Source: Acidilutibacter cellobiosedens (GTDB lineage: Bacteria; Bacillota; Clostridia; Tissierellales; Acidilutibacteraceae). From it: a stretch of 64,000 nt of DNA. The notes under the pieces are model-generated. The model did not search any database. It was not told the DNA's origin and was given only the letters and a program-made list of their open reading frames with translations. This document shows, in pieces, positions 54,264 through 63,404 of the stretch. A program made the translations under genes and the position numbers. How positions within the stretch are numbered: the first letter of the stretch is position 1; every line of letters starts with the position of its first letter. The stretch spans positions 434,001 to 498,000 of the forward strand of contig NZ_CP035282.1 in assembly GCF_004103715.1 (NCBI RefSeq), given 5' to 3'.

Positions 54264-54752
54264 TTAAATTAATTTTTGTTGAATTTCTTTATCTTTTTCG
54301 TTGATTTCTTCCGCCATTTTTTTTCTGTATTCTCTAAGTTTTATTTTTAAATTTTCATCCTTTACGGATAATATTTGAATTGCTAAGAGAGCAGCATTTT
54401 CCGCTCCGTCTATTGCCACGGTAGCCACGGGAATACCTTTAGGCATTTGAACCGTAGATAACAGAGAATCCAGTCCGTCCAAAGTCGATGATTTTATCGG
54501 CAATCCGATAACCGGTACAATACTTACTGCCGCTATTATTCCTCCAAGATGGGCAGCCTTTCCTGCAGCCGCTATTATTACATCAAAGCCGTTTTTTTCT
54601 GCATTTTTTCCGAATTCAACTGCTTCATCCGGAGTTCTGTGAGCCGATATAACTCTTACTTCCGTGCCGACTCCGAATTCCTTTAAAATTCTAAAACTTC
54701 TTTCCACTACGGGAAGATCAGAATCACTTCCCATAATTATTGCGACTTTCAT
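54264..54752 (-). CDS. purE: N5-CAIR mutase, class I
   Basis: 162 residues; ATG 54752 with GGAGGAAG ahead (an upstream frame to 54794 overlaps purL). [26 protein letters not shown] and [14 protein letters not shown] are the family motifs. No purK is adjacent. Class I PurE normally works with PurK, which may be elsewhere or missing under high CO2 growth. Confidence 0.96.
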   Translation of the reverse strand: MKVAIIMGSDSDLPVVERSFRILKEFGVGTEVRVISAHRTPDEAVEFGKNAEKNGFDVIIAAAGKAAHLGGIIAAVSIVPVIGLPIKSSTLDGLDSLLSTVQMPKGIPVATVAIDGAENAALLAIQILSVKDENLKIKLREYRKKMAEEINEKDKEIQQKLI

Positions 54753-54765
54753 AATACTTCCTCCC

Positions 54766-57700
54766 TTATTTAAAATAGCTGATTCCGGCCTCAAACAATC
54801 TTTGATCCGATTTGCCGGCGATGTTTTTATATAGATGCTTTCCTATTCTTTCCGAATGTCCCATCTTGCCTAATATTCTCCCATCAGGGCTGGTTATTCC
54901 TTCTATACATTGGAAAGACCCGTTGGGATTGAAGCTGCCGTCATAATTGGCGTTTCCGTAGAAGTCAACGTACTGAGTAGCTATTTGCCCATTTTTTGTC
55001 ATTTCTTTAAATATTTTTTCGTTTGAGATCAATCGTCCTTCTCCATGGGATATAGGAATGGTAAATATATCTCCTACTTTTACATTGCTGAACCAAGGAG
55101 AAAGATTGGAAACCACTTTTGTTTGAACCATACGGGATATATGCCTTCCGATTTTGTTAAAGGTCAATGTAGGAGATTCCTCATCCATTTCTCTTATTTC
55201 CCCGTAAGGAAGGAGGCCTAACTTTATAAGGGCCTGAAATCCGTTACATATTCCCAATATGAGGCCATCTCTATTATTTAAGAAATTAGTTACTTCTTCT
55301 GCTATATATGGATTTTTGAATACAGTTGCTATAAATTTTCCGGAACCGTCAGGCTCGTCTCCTGCACTGAATCCTCCAGGCAGAGCTATAATTTGGCTGT
55401 TTTTGATCTTTTCTGCCATTGATTTTATAGAGTCCTTTATATCCTGAGGAGCTAAATTTTTGAATACGAAGATGTCAACATCGCCTCCCGCCTTTTCAAA
55501 AGCTCTTTTCATATCGTATTCACAATTTGTTCCGGGGAATACGGGGATGAAAACTTTTGGCTTTGATGTTGAAAATTTTGCCTTAAATGTATTCTCCCTT
55601 TCATAGCTGATATTTTCAGCACTATCATTTATGCTTCTTCTTATGGGAAATACATTGTTTAAAGGTTCTTCCCATTTTTTTATGGCACATTCCAAGTCTA
55701 TCTTGGTGCTATTTATATTTATTACCGAATTTTTATTTGTACGTCCGATTATTTCATATTTTAAATTTCCCAATAGTTCATTTAAATTTTCTTTTTCATC
55801 TATTTCCAAGATTATTGAGCCGTAGTCGGGAGAAAATAATTTTTTTCTTGTCATTTCACGGGTAAATACCATCCCTATCTTGTTTCCGAAGGCCATTTTG
55901 CTTATTGATGCAGCTATTCCGCCGATCCCTATGGTATAAGCCGAGAGTATTTTTTTATTTATAATCAATTCATGTATTGCCGAAAAATTTTTATTGAGTG
56001 TTTCAAAGTCCGGCAACTGATTTTCTTTTCGCGGAGATTTGATTATAACAATTTGACTTCCGACTTTTTTAAACTCCGGCGATATTATGTTTTTCGCATT
56101 GCCTACACATACGGCAAAGCTCACTAAGGTAGGAGGAACATTTAAATCGTTGAAACTTCCCGACATGCTGTCCTTTCCTCCTATGGCTGCAACTTTAAGA
56201 TTTTTCTGTGCTTCGTAAGCTCCCAATAGAGCAGACAGAGGCTTTCCCCATTTTTTATCATCAGTTAATTTTTCAAAGTATTCCTGAAAGGTAAGTTTTA
56301 TATTTTTGTGATTTCCTCCCATTGCCACAATTTTTGCGACTGAATCAACTACCGCATACATTCCGCCATGGAATGGACTCCAAGTGGAAAGTTCGGAATC
56401 GAATCCGTAAGCCATGAGGGTACATGTATCTGTATATCCTCTTAGAACGGGAATTTTAGCCGTCATTCCCAAAGAAGGGGTGAGCTGATATTTTCCTCCG
56501 AAAGGCATCAATATAGTACCGGCACCTATGGTGGAGTCGAATCTTTCGACTAATCCCTTTTGGCTTGCTACATTGATGCTTTTTAAATTATCTATAAAAG
56601 CAGTTTTTAAAGAATTTTTATTTAAACATTCGGGGATTGTATTAAAATAATTTTCAGAATCGGGTTCTTCCACATAGACATCAGTGTTTTGCTGAGCGCC
56701 GTTGGTATCTAAAAATTTTCTGTCTATATCCAATATTTTTTTGTTTTTCCACATCATCTTTAATCTGTTGTCGTCCGTTACTTTTCCTACTATTGTTGCT
56801 TCGAGATTTTCTTCTTCCACATATTTTTTCATCAATTCTAAATCTTCTTTGTTTATTACTACTGCCATTCTTTCTTGAGATTCGGATATGGCAAGTTCGG
56901 TTCCGTCAAGACCTTCATATTTCTTCAATACATTATCCAAATTGATTTCTATACTGTCAGTCAGTTCCCCTACAGCCACCGAAACTCCTCCGGCTCCAAA
57001 GTCATTACACCTTTTTACTATTTTACTGAATTGAGGATTTCTGAATAATCTTAACAGTTTCCTTTCTGTTGGAGCATTTCCTTTTTGTACCTCTGAGCCG
57101 CAGGTCAATATGGATTTGTCCGTATGGGATTTAGACGAACCGGTAGCTCCGCCGCAACCGTCTCTCCCTGTTCTTCCTCCTATTAAGATGATTAGATCTC
57201 CTGTTTTTGGCTTTTTTCTTATTACATTTTCTTTTTTGACAGCTGCTATTACCGCTCCTATTTCCATTCTCTTTGCTACATATCCTTCGTTGTATATTTC
57301 AGATACATGACCTGTAGCTATGCCGATTTGATTTCCGTAGGAGCTGTATCCTCTGGCGGCTTCCGTAGTTATTTTTCTTTGGGGAAGTTTTCCGGGAAGA
57401 GTGTCTTCTATACTTTTTCTCGGATCTCCGCTTCCTGTAACTCTCATTGCCTGATATACATAGGCTCTCCCTGATAGGGGGTCTCTTATAGCTCCTCCCA
57501 AACATGTTGCAGCGCCGCCGAAAGGTTCTATTTCGGTAGGATGATTGTGAGTTTCGTTTTTAAACATTACAAGCCATTTTTCTATTTTACCGTCTACATC
57601 CACATCTACATTTATACTGCAGGCGTTTATTTCGTCGGAATCGTCCAAATCATTTAACAATCCTCTTTTTTTAAGTTCTTTCATTCCGATAACTGCAATA

Positions 57701-58530
57701 TCCATCAGACAGACATTTTTTTTACTGTTGCCGTAAACATATTCCCTTGTACTGAGATATTCTTCATATGCTTTTTTGATAGAATCACAATAAAAGCCCT
57801 TATCGAAATTTACGGAATTTATTTTTGTCTGGAAGGTGGTATGCCTGCAGTGATCCGACCAATAAGTATCTATGACTTTTATTTCAGTTATAGTGGGATT
57901 TCTCTTTTCCGTGAGCTTAAAATATTCCTGGCAGAACTTAATATCCTCGATGCTCATGGCAAGACCCAAAGTATTTTTAAATTCTTCCAACTCTTTGGGG
58001 GATTTTTCGATGAACCCGTCTAATGTTATTACATTGTCGGGAGAAATTATTTCATTTTCCAGATTATCAGGTTTGGTTAATTCTGCTTCTCTGCGGTCTA
58101 CAGGATTTATACAATAATGTTTAATCTTTTTAAATTCTTCATTTGTAATATTTCCCTTAAGAATTATTATTTTTGCCGTATTTATAATCGGTTTTTCTTT
58201 TTCCGTCAGTATTTCGATGCATTGGACGGCAGAATCCGCTCTCTGGTCGTATTGACCGGGCAGATATTCTATCCCAAATATTTTCCATTCATCTTTTGTT
58301 TCTATTTTTTCTTCATATACCGTATCCACATTTGGTTCAGAGAATATGGTTTTTAATGATTTTAGGTATGCATCATCGGAAATTTCCTGGATATCATATC
58401 TGTTTAAAATTCTTACTTCTTCCAATCCTTTTATGGATAAATTTTGTTTTAAATCATTATATAGCCGTTCTGCTTCTATGTTGAACTTTCTTTTCTTTTC
58501 TACAAATATTCTTCTTACCGGACTATTCAC
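54766..58530 (-). CDS. purL: phosphoribosylformylglycinamidine synthase, single-chain
   Basis: 1254 residues from GTG 58530, with AGGAGG upstream. It is the large PurL with synthase and glutaminase parts in one chain, unlike the split PurS-PurQ-PurL of Bacillus. SDHCRHTTFQTKI and KNETHNHPTEIEPFGGAAT are in the first synthase part, IGGKDSMSGSFNDL in the second. The glutaminase end has nucleophile Cys in LGICNGFQALI and His in ISHGEGR. It is the first gene of the operon behind the riboswitch. Confidence 0.97.
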   Translation of the reverse strand: MNSPVRRIFVEKKRKFNIEAERLYNDLKQNLSIKGLEEVRILNRYDIQEISDDAYLKSLKTIFSEPNVDTVYEEKIETKDEWKIFGIEYLPGQYDQRADSAVQCIEILTEKEKPIINTAKIIILKGNITNEEFKKIKHYCINPVDRREAELTKPDNLENEIISPDNVITLDGFIEKSPKELEEFKNTLGLAMSIEDIKFCQEYFKLTEKRNPTITEIKVIDTYWSDHCRHTTFQTKINSVNFDKGFYCDSIKKAYEEYLSTREYVYGNSKKNVCLMDIAVIGMKELKKRGLLNDLDDSDEINACSINVDVDVDGKIEKWLVMFKNETHNHPTEIEPFGGAATCLGGAIRDPLSGRAYVYQAMRVTGSGDPRKSIEDTLPGKLPQRKITTEAARGYSSYGNQIGIATGHVSEIYNEGYVAKRMEIGAVIAAVKKENVIRKKPKTGDLIILIGGRTGRDGCGGATGSSKSHTDKSILTCGSEVQKGNAPTERKLLRLFRNPQFSKIVKRCNDFGAGGVSVAVGELTDSIEINLDNVLKKYEGLDGTELAISESQERMAVVINKEDLELMKKYVEEENLEATIVGKVTDDNRLKMMWKNKKILDIDRKFLDTNGAQQNTDVYVEEPDSENYFNTIPECLNKNSLKTAFIDNLKSINVASQKGLVERFDSTIGAGTILMPFGGKYQLTPSLGMTAKIPVLRGYTDTCTLMAYGFDSELSTWSPFHGGMYAVVDSVAKIVAMGGNHKNIKLTFQEYFEKLTDDKKWGKPLSALLGAYEAQKNLKVAAIGGKDSMSGSFNDLNVPPTLVSFAVCVGNAKNIISPEFKKVGSQIVIIKSPRKENQLPDFETLNKNFSAIHELIINKKILSAYTIGIGGIAASISKMAFGNKIGMVFTREMTRKKLFSPDYGSIILEIDEKENLNELLGNLKYEIIGRTNKNSVININSTKIDLECAIKKWEEPLNNVFPIRRSINDSAENISYERENTFKAKFSTSKPKVFIPVFPGTNCEYDMKRAFEKAGGDVDIFVFKNLAPQDIKDSIKSMAEKIKNSQIIALPGGFSAGDEPDGSGKFIATVFKNPYIAEEVTNFLNNRDGLILGICNGFQALIKLGLLPYGEIREMDEESPTLTFNKIGRHISRMVQTKVVSNLSPWFSNVKVGDIFTIPISHGEGRLISNEKIFKEMTKNGQIATQYVDFYGNANYDGSFNPNGSFQCIEGITSPDGRILGKMGHSERIGKHLYKNIAGKSDQRLFEAGISYFK

Positions 58531-58553
58531 AATTATACCTCCTAAAAAATAAT

Positions 58554-58604
58554 AAACCCAGGCAGAGTAAGATCACTACAAGTGAAACCTACCCCCTGGG
58601 TTTT
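58554..58604 (-). terminator. riboswitch-controlled terminator of the purine operon
   Basis: On the minus strand AAACCCAGG pairs with CCTGGGTTT, enclosing a smaller TCACT-TGT-AGTGA hairpin. The stem is followed by ATTATTTTTT and then the purL ribosome site, so it can stop transcription before purL. Confidence 0.8.
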
Positions 58605-58666
58605 ATCCTGAAGGCATTACATAAGCAATACAAATAAGCACCTTCGGAATCCTAAGTGCATTTTCA

Positions 58667-58733
58667 TTCATAGTCAAGTAATTTACGGTCACTTGGTAGA
58701 GACTTCTCAGCCATATTGTGAGATTTATATGAA
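58667..58733 (-). promoter_or_regulatory. guanine-type purine riboswitch aptamer
   Basis: The minus strand begins TTCATATAAATC and ends GACTATGAA, which close helix P1. Between them are the invariant blocks AATATGGC, GTCTCTACC and CCGTAAA with two loop-capped helices, matching the purine aptamer consensus. The ligand base in GACTAT is C (equivalent to C74), which indicates guanine or hypoxanthine; adenine types have T. Excess guanine would favour the terminator and lower pur expression. Confidence 0.92.
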
Positions 58734-58764
58734 CGTACATTATATAAAATTGTCTTACAATGAC

Positions 58765-58793
58765 ATAATATCAGTAAAAAAAAGATAAGTCAA
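58765..58793 (-). promoter_or_regulatory. promoter of the purine operon
   Basis: Minus strand TTGACT (58788-58793), 17-base spacer, TATTAT (58765-58770). It starts transcription about 25-30 bases before the riboswitch aptamer. Confidence 0.75.
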
Positions 58794-58853
58794 TAGAAAA
58801 TTATTCATATAATAATAAACAATAAAAGTTTTTTTATATTTATTGTTTTTTTA

Positions 58854-58882
58854 TTGACAAGAAATCCGTATACCTCTAAAAT
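58854..58882 (+). promoter_or_regulatory. strong promoter with dyad operator ahead of the radical SAM gene
   Basis: TTGACA (58854-58859), 17-base spacer, TAAAAT (58877-58882). The dyad CTCTAA-AA-TTAGAG, flanked by ATAC and GTAT, covers the -10 box, as a repressor site would. A second imperfect dyad (ATATCGCC and GGTGATAT, about 58964-58988) lies in the leader. Confidence 0.7.
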
Positions 58883-59054
58883 TAGAGATGTATATTGGAT
58901 ATATTGATTTTAATGTTTTTTATCTTCACTTTAAGTTAAGGTAAATAGGTTAAGCTGTGGGAGCATATCGCCGGTTAAACAGGTGATATGAGGGGAGAAG
59001 TATTACTGCTTATTGATGAAGTTCTCATATAACTTAATTTTGGAGGAAATGAGT

Positions 59055-60152
59055 ATGAATTTGATGGAATATATGAATGGTGGAATTGAACGAATTGTTC
59101 GGAAGGCATTAAAGTCGTCTTTAAAAAATCCTCGTGAAAGTGCTTTTCTCTTAAGATATATGATTGCGCAGAAAGATGCCGTAAAAAAACGTAATCAGTT
59201 GGAATCACAAGGTACACATATTCCGTCTTTTCTGATTGCAAGTATTACGACACAATGTAATATGTTTTGTAAGGGGTGTTATGCAAGGGCAAATCAATCC
59301 TGCAGTACTTACCCTCAACAAGAGAAGCTGACTTGTGATCAATGGAAACGAATTTTTCAGGAAGCCAATCAGCTCGGGATCTCGTTTATTCTTCTTGCAG
59401 GAGGAGAACCCCTTTTGTCCAGATGTATTATAGAAACAGCAGCTGAATTTCCCGATGTTATTTTTCCTATATTCACGAATGGAACTATTATGGATGAATC
59501 GTATATTGATTTATTTGACAAGAATAGAAATCTTGTTCCGGTCTTCAGCATGGAAGGCGGCCTTATTGAAACGGATAAAAGGCGGGGAGAAGGAGTATAT
59601 ACGTCATTGGTCGGGAAAATGAAGCAAATGAATACTCGGGGAATATTTTATGGTACTTCTATTACCGTCACTATGGAAAATTTGGATGTTGTAACGAGTA
59701 AGGAATTTATCGACACATTATATAAAGAAGGATGCGGCGTTGTATTTTATATTGAATATGTTCCGGCTGAACCTTCAACTGAAAATCTTGTTTTGACCGA
59801 AGGAGGAAGAAAGATCTTAGAAGAACGGCAGGATATTTTAAGAAAACAGTACGAAGATATCATCTACTTATCATTTCCGGGAGATGAAAAATACATGGGA
59901 GGATGCTTGGCCGCAGGCAGGGGATTCTTCCATATAAATACTGCAGGCAGAGCAGAACCTTGTCCTTTTTCTCCTTATTCTGATATGAATTTAAAAGATT
60001 GTTCCTTGTTAGAAGCACTTCAATCTCCCCTTTTTCAAAAGCTGAACACCCAAGGATTGATGAATGAAGAGCATGAGGGAGGTTGTGTACTGTTTGGGAA
60101 ACAGGATGAGATAAGGAAATTGCTGGGATATAACGACACAAATATAAAATAA
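59055..60152 (+). CDS. radical SAM protein with SPASM/twitch-like C-terminal cysteines
   Basis: ATG 59049 and ATG 59055 are both possible; 59055 is eight bases after GGAGG, giving 365 residues. The first cluster motif is CNMFCKGC (Cys68, Cys72, Cys75), followed by the SAM-site LLAGGEPLLS. The C-terminal part GGCLAAGRGFFHINTAGRAE, then PCPF and a later GGCVLFG, suggests an auxiliary iron-sulfur domain. Related proteins modify peptides or cofactors. There is no precursor peptide gene adjacent, and the gene stands alone behind a controlled promoter. Substrate unknown. Confidence 0.85.
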   Translation: MNLMEYMNGGIERIVRKALKSSLKNPRESAFLLRYMIAQKDAVKKRNQLESQGTHIPSFLIASITTQCNMFCKGCYARANQSCSTYPQQEKLTCDQWKRIFQEANQLGISFILLAGGEPLLSRCIIETAAEFPDVIFPIFTNGTIMDESYIDLFDKNRNLVPVFSMEGGLIETDKRRGEGVYTSLVGKMKQMNTRGIFYGTSITVTMENLDVVTSKEFIDTLYKEGCGVVFYIEYVPAEPSTENLVLTEGGRKILEERQDILRKQYEDIIYLSFPGDEKYMGGCLAAGRGFFHINTAGRAEPCPFSPYSDMNLKDCSLLEALQSPLFQKLNTQGLMNEEHEGGCVLFGKQDEIRKLLGYNDTNIK

Positions 60153-60163
60153 ATCTTATCAAT

Positions 60164-60194
60164 AAAAAAGAAGTATCTTAATACTTCTTTTTTT
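60164..60194. terminator. bidirectional terminator between radical SAM and glycerate kinase genes
   Basis: AAAAAAGAAGTAT and ATACTTCTTTTTT form a perfect 13-bp stem with a four-base loop; A and T runs give U tracts both ways. Confidence 0.8.
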
Positions 60195-61332
60195 AGATAT
60201 CTTGAGATGCCTTTATTAGCCTGCCGATGTTTTGGCTTGTTGTTTCAACATTTTGAGAACCGTCTTTAAGAGCATGTTCTAATGTGGTGACTTTGGAGAG
60301 TATATTAAATATTGCCGTTATGCCGTGATCATACAGTTTTTCATATCCCTTTCCGATTCTGCCCGCAAGGACTATGACGGGAACATTGTATTTCTTTGCC
60401 ACGGAAGCTACTCCAAAAGGGGTTTTCCCAAAGAGAGTCTGAGAATCTATGCTGCCTTCTCCCGTAAATACAAAATCTGCATCTTTTATATGAGATTCCA
60501 AATTGGTGTAATGAATAATGAGATCTACTCCCCTGACCAATTTTGTATCGAGAAAAGCTAAAAGGCCTGCTCCTAATCCTCCTGCTGCCCCTGCTCCGGA
60601 AATATTTTCAACATCCTTTCCGATTTGTTCTCTTATCACTTTAGCATAATGTTTTAAATTATTATCCAATTCTTTCACCATTTCTTCAGTTGCCCCCTTT
60701 TGGGGACCGAATATATAGGAAGCCCCTTCTTTTCCTGTTAAAGGATTGGTTACATCGCAGGCAACTTCTACTTTGACCTTTGATAATCTGGAATCTAAAT
60801 TGCTTATATCAATTTTGTGAATTAAATTCAAATTTTTCCCGCCTCTTGGAATTTCCTCATTATTTTTCGTCAGAAACCTTACGCCGAGAGCCTGAAGCAT
60901 TCCGGCGCCTCCGTCATTAGTTCCGCTTCCTCCGATTCCGATTATCAGATGATTTGCGCCTTTCTCAAGGGCGGCTTTAATTAATTCGCCGGTACCGTAA
61001 GTAGTGGTTACAGATGGATTTCTTTTATCTTGGGGAACCAATTGGATACCGCTGGCTGATGCCATCTCTATTACAGCTGTCTTTTTGTCTCCAAGGATTC
61101 CAAAGTTTGCAACAACAGGATTTCCTAATGGATCCGTAACTGATACATTATAAATTTTTCCCGATGTTGCTTCAACTAAAGATTCAACTGTGCCTTCTCC
61201 TCCGTCAGCCATTGGGATTTTTATATACTGGGCCTGAGGGAAAACAACCTTTAATCCTCGTTCCATGGATTCGGCAACTTCCTTAGCACTCATGCTTTCT
61301 TTAAAAGAATCCGGAGATAATACAAATTTCAT
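60193..61332 (-). CDS. glycerate kinase, GarK/GlxK type
   Basis: 379 residues, complete. KFVLSPDSFKESMSAKEVAE at the start, IPMADGGEGTVESLV, IGIGGSGTNDGGAGMLQALG and VFTGEGSIDSQTLFGK are the glycerate kinase type 1 landmarks. It phosphorylates D-glycerate to 2- or 3-phosphoglycerate with ATP. It may serve the sugar-acid routes of this genome, which can yield tartronate semialdehyde or glycerate, but no neighbour proves that. Confidence 0.94.
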   Translation of the reverse strand: MKFVLSPDSFKESMSAKEVAESMERGLKVVFPQAQYIKIPMADGGEGTVESLVEATSGKIYNVSVTDPLGNPVVANFGILGDKKTAVIEMASASGIQLVPQDKRNPSVTTTYGTGELIKAALEKGANHLIIGIGGSGTNDGGAGMLQALGVRFLTKNNEEIPRGGKNLNLIHKIDISNLDSRLSKVKVEVACDVTNPLTGKEGASYIFGPQKGATEEMVKELDNNLKHYAKVIREQIGKDVENISGAGAAGGLGAGLLAFLDTKLVRGVDLIIHYTNLESHIKDADFVFTGEGSIDSQTLFGKTPFGVASVAKKYNVPVIVLAGRIGKGYEKLYDHGITAIFNILSKVTTLEHALKDGSQNVETTSQNIGRLIKASQDI

Positions 61333-61598
61333 CTATTTATTTCACATCCTTTTTCGTCATTCTCTATTCTTTTCCGCAATATTGCTTTACTTGTCGCATA
61401 ATTTATACAATTATTATATAATATTACTGAAGTAATGTCACTTAAAACAACAAAAGTTTTAAAGTGATGGACTGCTGCTTAGTATTACAATTAAGTTATA
61501 TTATAATATAATTTGATATTATTAAAAATTAATAGTATATAACTGATTTAAAAATTTTTGATATTAAATATATAATATTAAAATTAGGAGGTAATATT

Positions 61599-62570
61599 AT
61601 GGTATTTGACGGACATTCGGATATTCTAACAGATGTAGCTATTAAAAGGCTTAATGGTGAAAAAAATGTTTTTAGAAATCATCATCTTGAAAGATTAAAA
61701 AAAGGGGAAGTGAACGGAAGCATATTTGTAGTTTGGGTAGATCCTCCTTATACGGACGAAAATCCCGCTTGGAGAATGCTGGAGATTTTAGGAGCACTGT
61801 CCGAGGAAATTAAAGATATGAAGGATTATGCAGAGATCGCCCATAATTATGAAGATATGAAGAGGATACAAGACCAAGGAAAATTTGCGATAATTCTTGG
61901 AATAGAAGGAATGAGCGGGCTTAGAGGAAATACAAGTTTAATAACAATGTTATATGAATTTGGAATAAGACACGGGATGCTTACTTGGAATGAAGAAAAT
62001 GAGTTTGCTACCGGAAGCAACGGAAATCCTGAAAGGGGCATAACCCAATTGGGAATTAAAGCACTTCATAAGATGGAGGAACTGGGAATGATAATTGATG
62101 TATCCCATGGAAATGAGAAAACTTTTTGGGATATATGTAATCATACACGAAAACCTTTTATCGCTTCTCATTCTAATGTTTATAATTTATGCCAATCCAA
62201 AAGAAACTTAAAAGATGACCAGATAAAAGCTATTGCGGAACGTAATGGAGTTATAGGAATGAATTCATGGCCGGACTTTATAGATAAAAAAAATCCGACG
62301 GTAGAAAGATTGGCAGATCATATAGATTATATAGTAAATTTGGTAGGAATAGATTATGTCGGATTCGGATTTGATTTTTGTGACTTCTTATCTGGAGATA
62401 CCACCAATAGTTTTCAAGAAAGTGAAACTACAATGGCAAAGGGAATCGAAGATGCATCAAAGATACCCCAACTGATTAAGATATTATCAGATAGGGGATA
62501 TGGTCAAGAACAGATAGAGAAGATTACCCATAAAAATTTTGAAAGAGTAATAAAGGAAATACTGAAATAA
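61599..62570 (+). CDS. membrane dipeptidase family protein (peptidase M19)
   Basis: 323 residues; ATG 61599 behind TTAGGAGG. Zinc ligands: His6 and Asp8 in FDGHSDILTD, the bridging Glu in LGIEGMSGL, and His in IDVSHGNE and IASHSNVYNL. YVGFGFDFCDF carries the last Asp. No signal peptide is seen, so it acts in the cytoplasm. Renal-dipeptidase relatives cleave dipeptides, often with a D-residue at the C-terminus. Confidence 0.93.
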   Translation: MVFDGHSDILTDVAIKRLNGEKNVFRNHHLERLKKGEVNGSIFVVWVDPPYTDENPAWRMLEILGALSEEIKDMKDYAEIAHNYEDMKRIQDQGKFAIILGIEGMSGLRGNTSLITMLYEFGIRHGMLTWNEENEFATGSNGNPERGITQLGIKALHKMEELGMIIDVSHGNEKTFWDICNHTRKPFIASHSNVYNLCQSKRNLKDDQIKAIAERNGVIGMNSWPDFIDKKNPTVERLADHIDYIVNLVGIDYVGFGFDFCDFLSGDTTNSFQESETTMAKGIEDASKIPQLIKILSDRGYGQEQIEKITHKNFERVIKEILK

Positions 62571-62696
62571 ACTATTTATAGTAGTTAAATATTATAGTGT
62601 AAATTTTAAAAGTATATCTTCTTTTCAGAAAGGATAGAATTCCGATAGTTTAAATGAAATATTTTGTGCTATAATATATATAAATTATGAATAATT

Positions 62697-62733
62697 TTTT
62701 TAGTAATATTTTTTAGAAAAATATTACTAAAAA
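62697..62733 (+). promoter_or_regulatory. 17-bp perfect hairpin in the toxin-antitoxin leader
   Basis: TTTTTAGTAATATTTTT and its exact inverse flank the loop TAG and end at the ribosome site AAGGGAGGG. A TATAAT lies about 30 bases upstream (near 62670). It may be the operator of the antitoxin complex or an mRNA structure controlling initiation. Confidence 0.65.
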
Positions 62734-62748
62734 GGGAGGGAAAAAGGC

Positions 62749-63003
62749 ATGACCCTTGAAAAAAAAATTGAACAAATATTAAAAGACGAATTGAGGCCGG
62801 AGAATATTAAAACCATTATTGACATGGCTGAATTTCTAAAATTTAAAGAGACTCAGGATAAATGGAATGAAATAAACGAACAGGAGCATGAATATATAAC
62901 TGAAGAAGAACGTCTTCAGTTAGAGAAGATTAAATTAAAAGGTGAATTTATCGATCAAGATGACATTTTAAAAGAATTAAAGGTTAATAAAAATGAGATA
63001 TAA
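62749..63003 (+). CDS. type II antitoxin (RelB-like context)
   Basis: 84 residues, ATG 62749 with GGGAGG ahead. Helical and highly charged: DELRPENIKTIIDMAEFLKF is a possible dimer domain, and the acidic second half (TEEERLQLEKIKLKGEFIDQ) fits a flexible toxin-binding tail. The last 11 bases overlap the toxin gene. The name rests on the toxin partner rather than a strong family motif. Confidence 0.75.
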   Translation: MTLEKKIEQILKDELRPENIKTIIDMAEFLKFKETQDKWNEINEQEHEYITEEERLQLEKIKLKGEFIDQDDILKELKVNKNEI

Positions 63004-63244
63004 TATTAAATATGAGAAAAATTGTCTCAAGTATCTAAAAAAATTAGATAAAAATACACAGTTAAGGATAATTAAATCTATAAATCAGCTTCCATTTGGA
63101 GATGTTAAAAAATTGCATGGGAATATGGAAGATTACAGATTGAGAGTTGGTAAATATAGAATTATATTTAGCAAAGATGAAAAAAATTTAATCATAAATA
63201 TTATTCAAATTGCATCTCGAGGAGAAGTTTACAGTAAATTATAA
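62993..63244 (+). CDS. type II toxin, RelE/ParE superfamily
   Basis: 83 residues, ATG 62993. The fold pattern is that of RelE: YNIKYEKNCLKYLKKLDK (helix one), LPFGDVKKLHGNMEDYRLRVGKY with the KLHG-x-YRLRVG core, then RIIFSKDEKNLIINIIQIASRG. The Arg-rich RLRVGKYRI strand and basic N-terminal helix fit an mRNA interferase acting at the ribosome. It is encoded behind and overlapping the antitoxin. Confidence 0.88.
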   Translation: MRYNIKYEKNCLKYLKKLDKNTQLRIIKSINQLPFGDVKKLHGNMEDYRLRVGKYRIIFSKDEKNLIINIIQIASRGEVYSKL

Positions 63245-63279
63245 ATTAATTTTCTGTTTCTTAATAATATTGCAATAAG

Positions 63280-63322
63280 AGCAGTAGGTTTTATGTGGAA
63301 AAGCTTACTGCTTTAATTTTTA
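63280..63322 (+). terminator. terminator after toxin-antitoxin operon
   Basis: AGCAGTAGGT pairs with GCTTACTGCT (two G-U pairs), followed by TTAATTTTTAT. Confidence 0.6.
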
Positions 63323-63404
63323 TATTATTTATTGAAGAATGTTGTTAGGTATGACATACTATAGTTAAAATGAATTTGAATAAAATTAAAGGGGAGGGTT
63401 AAAA

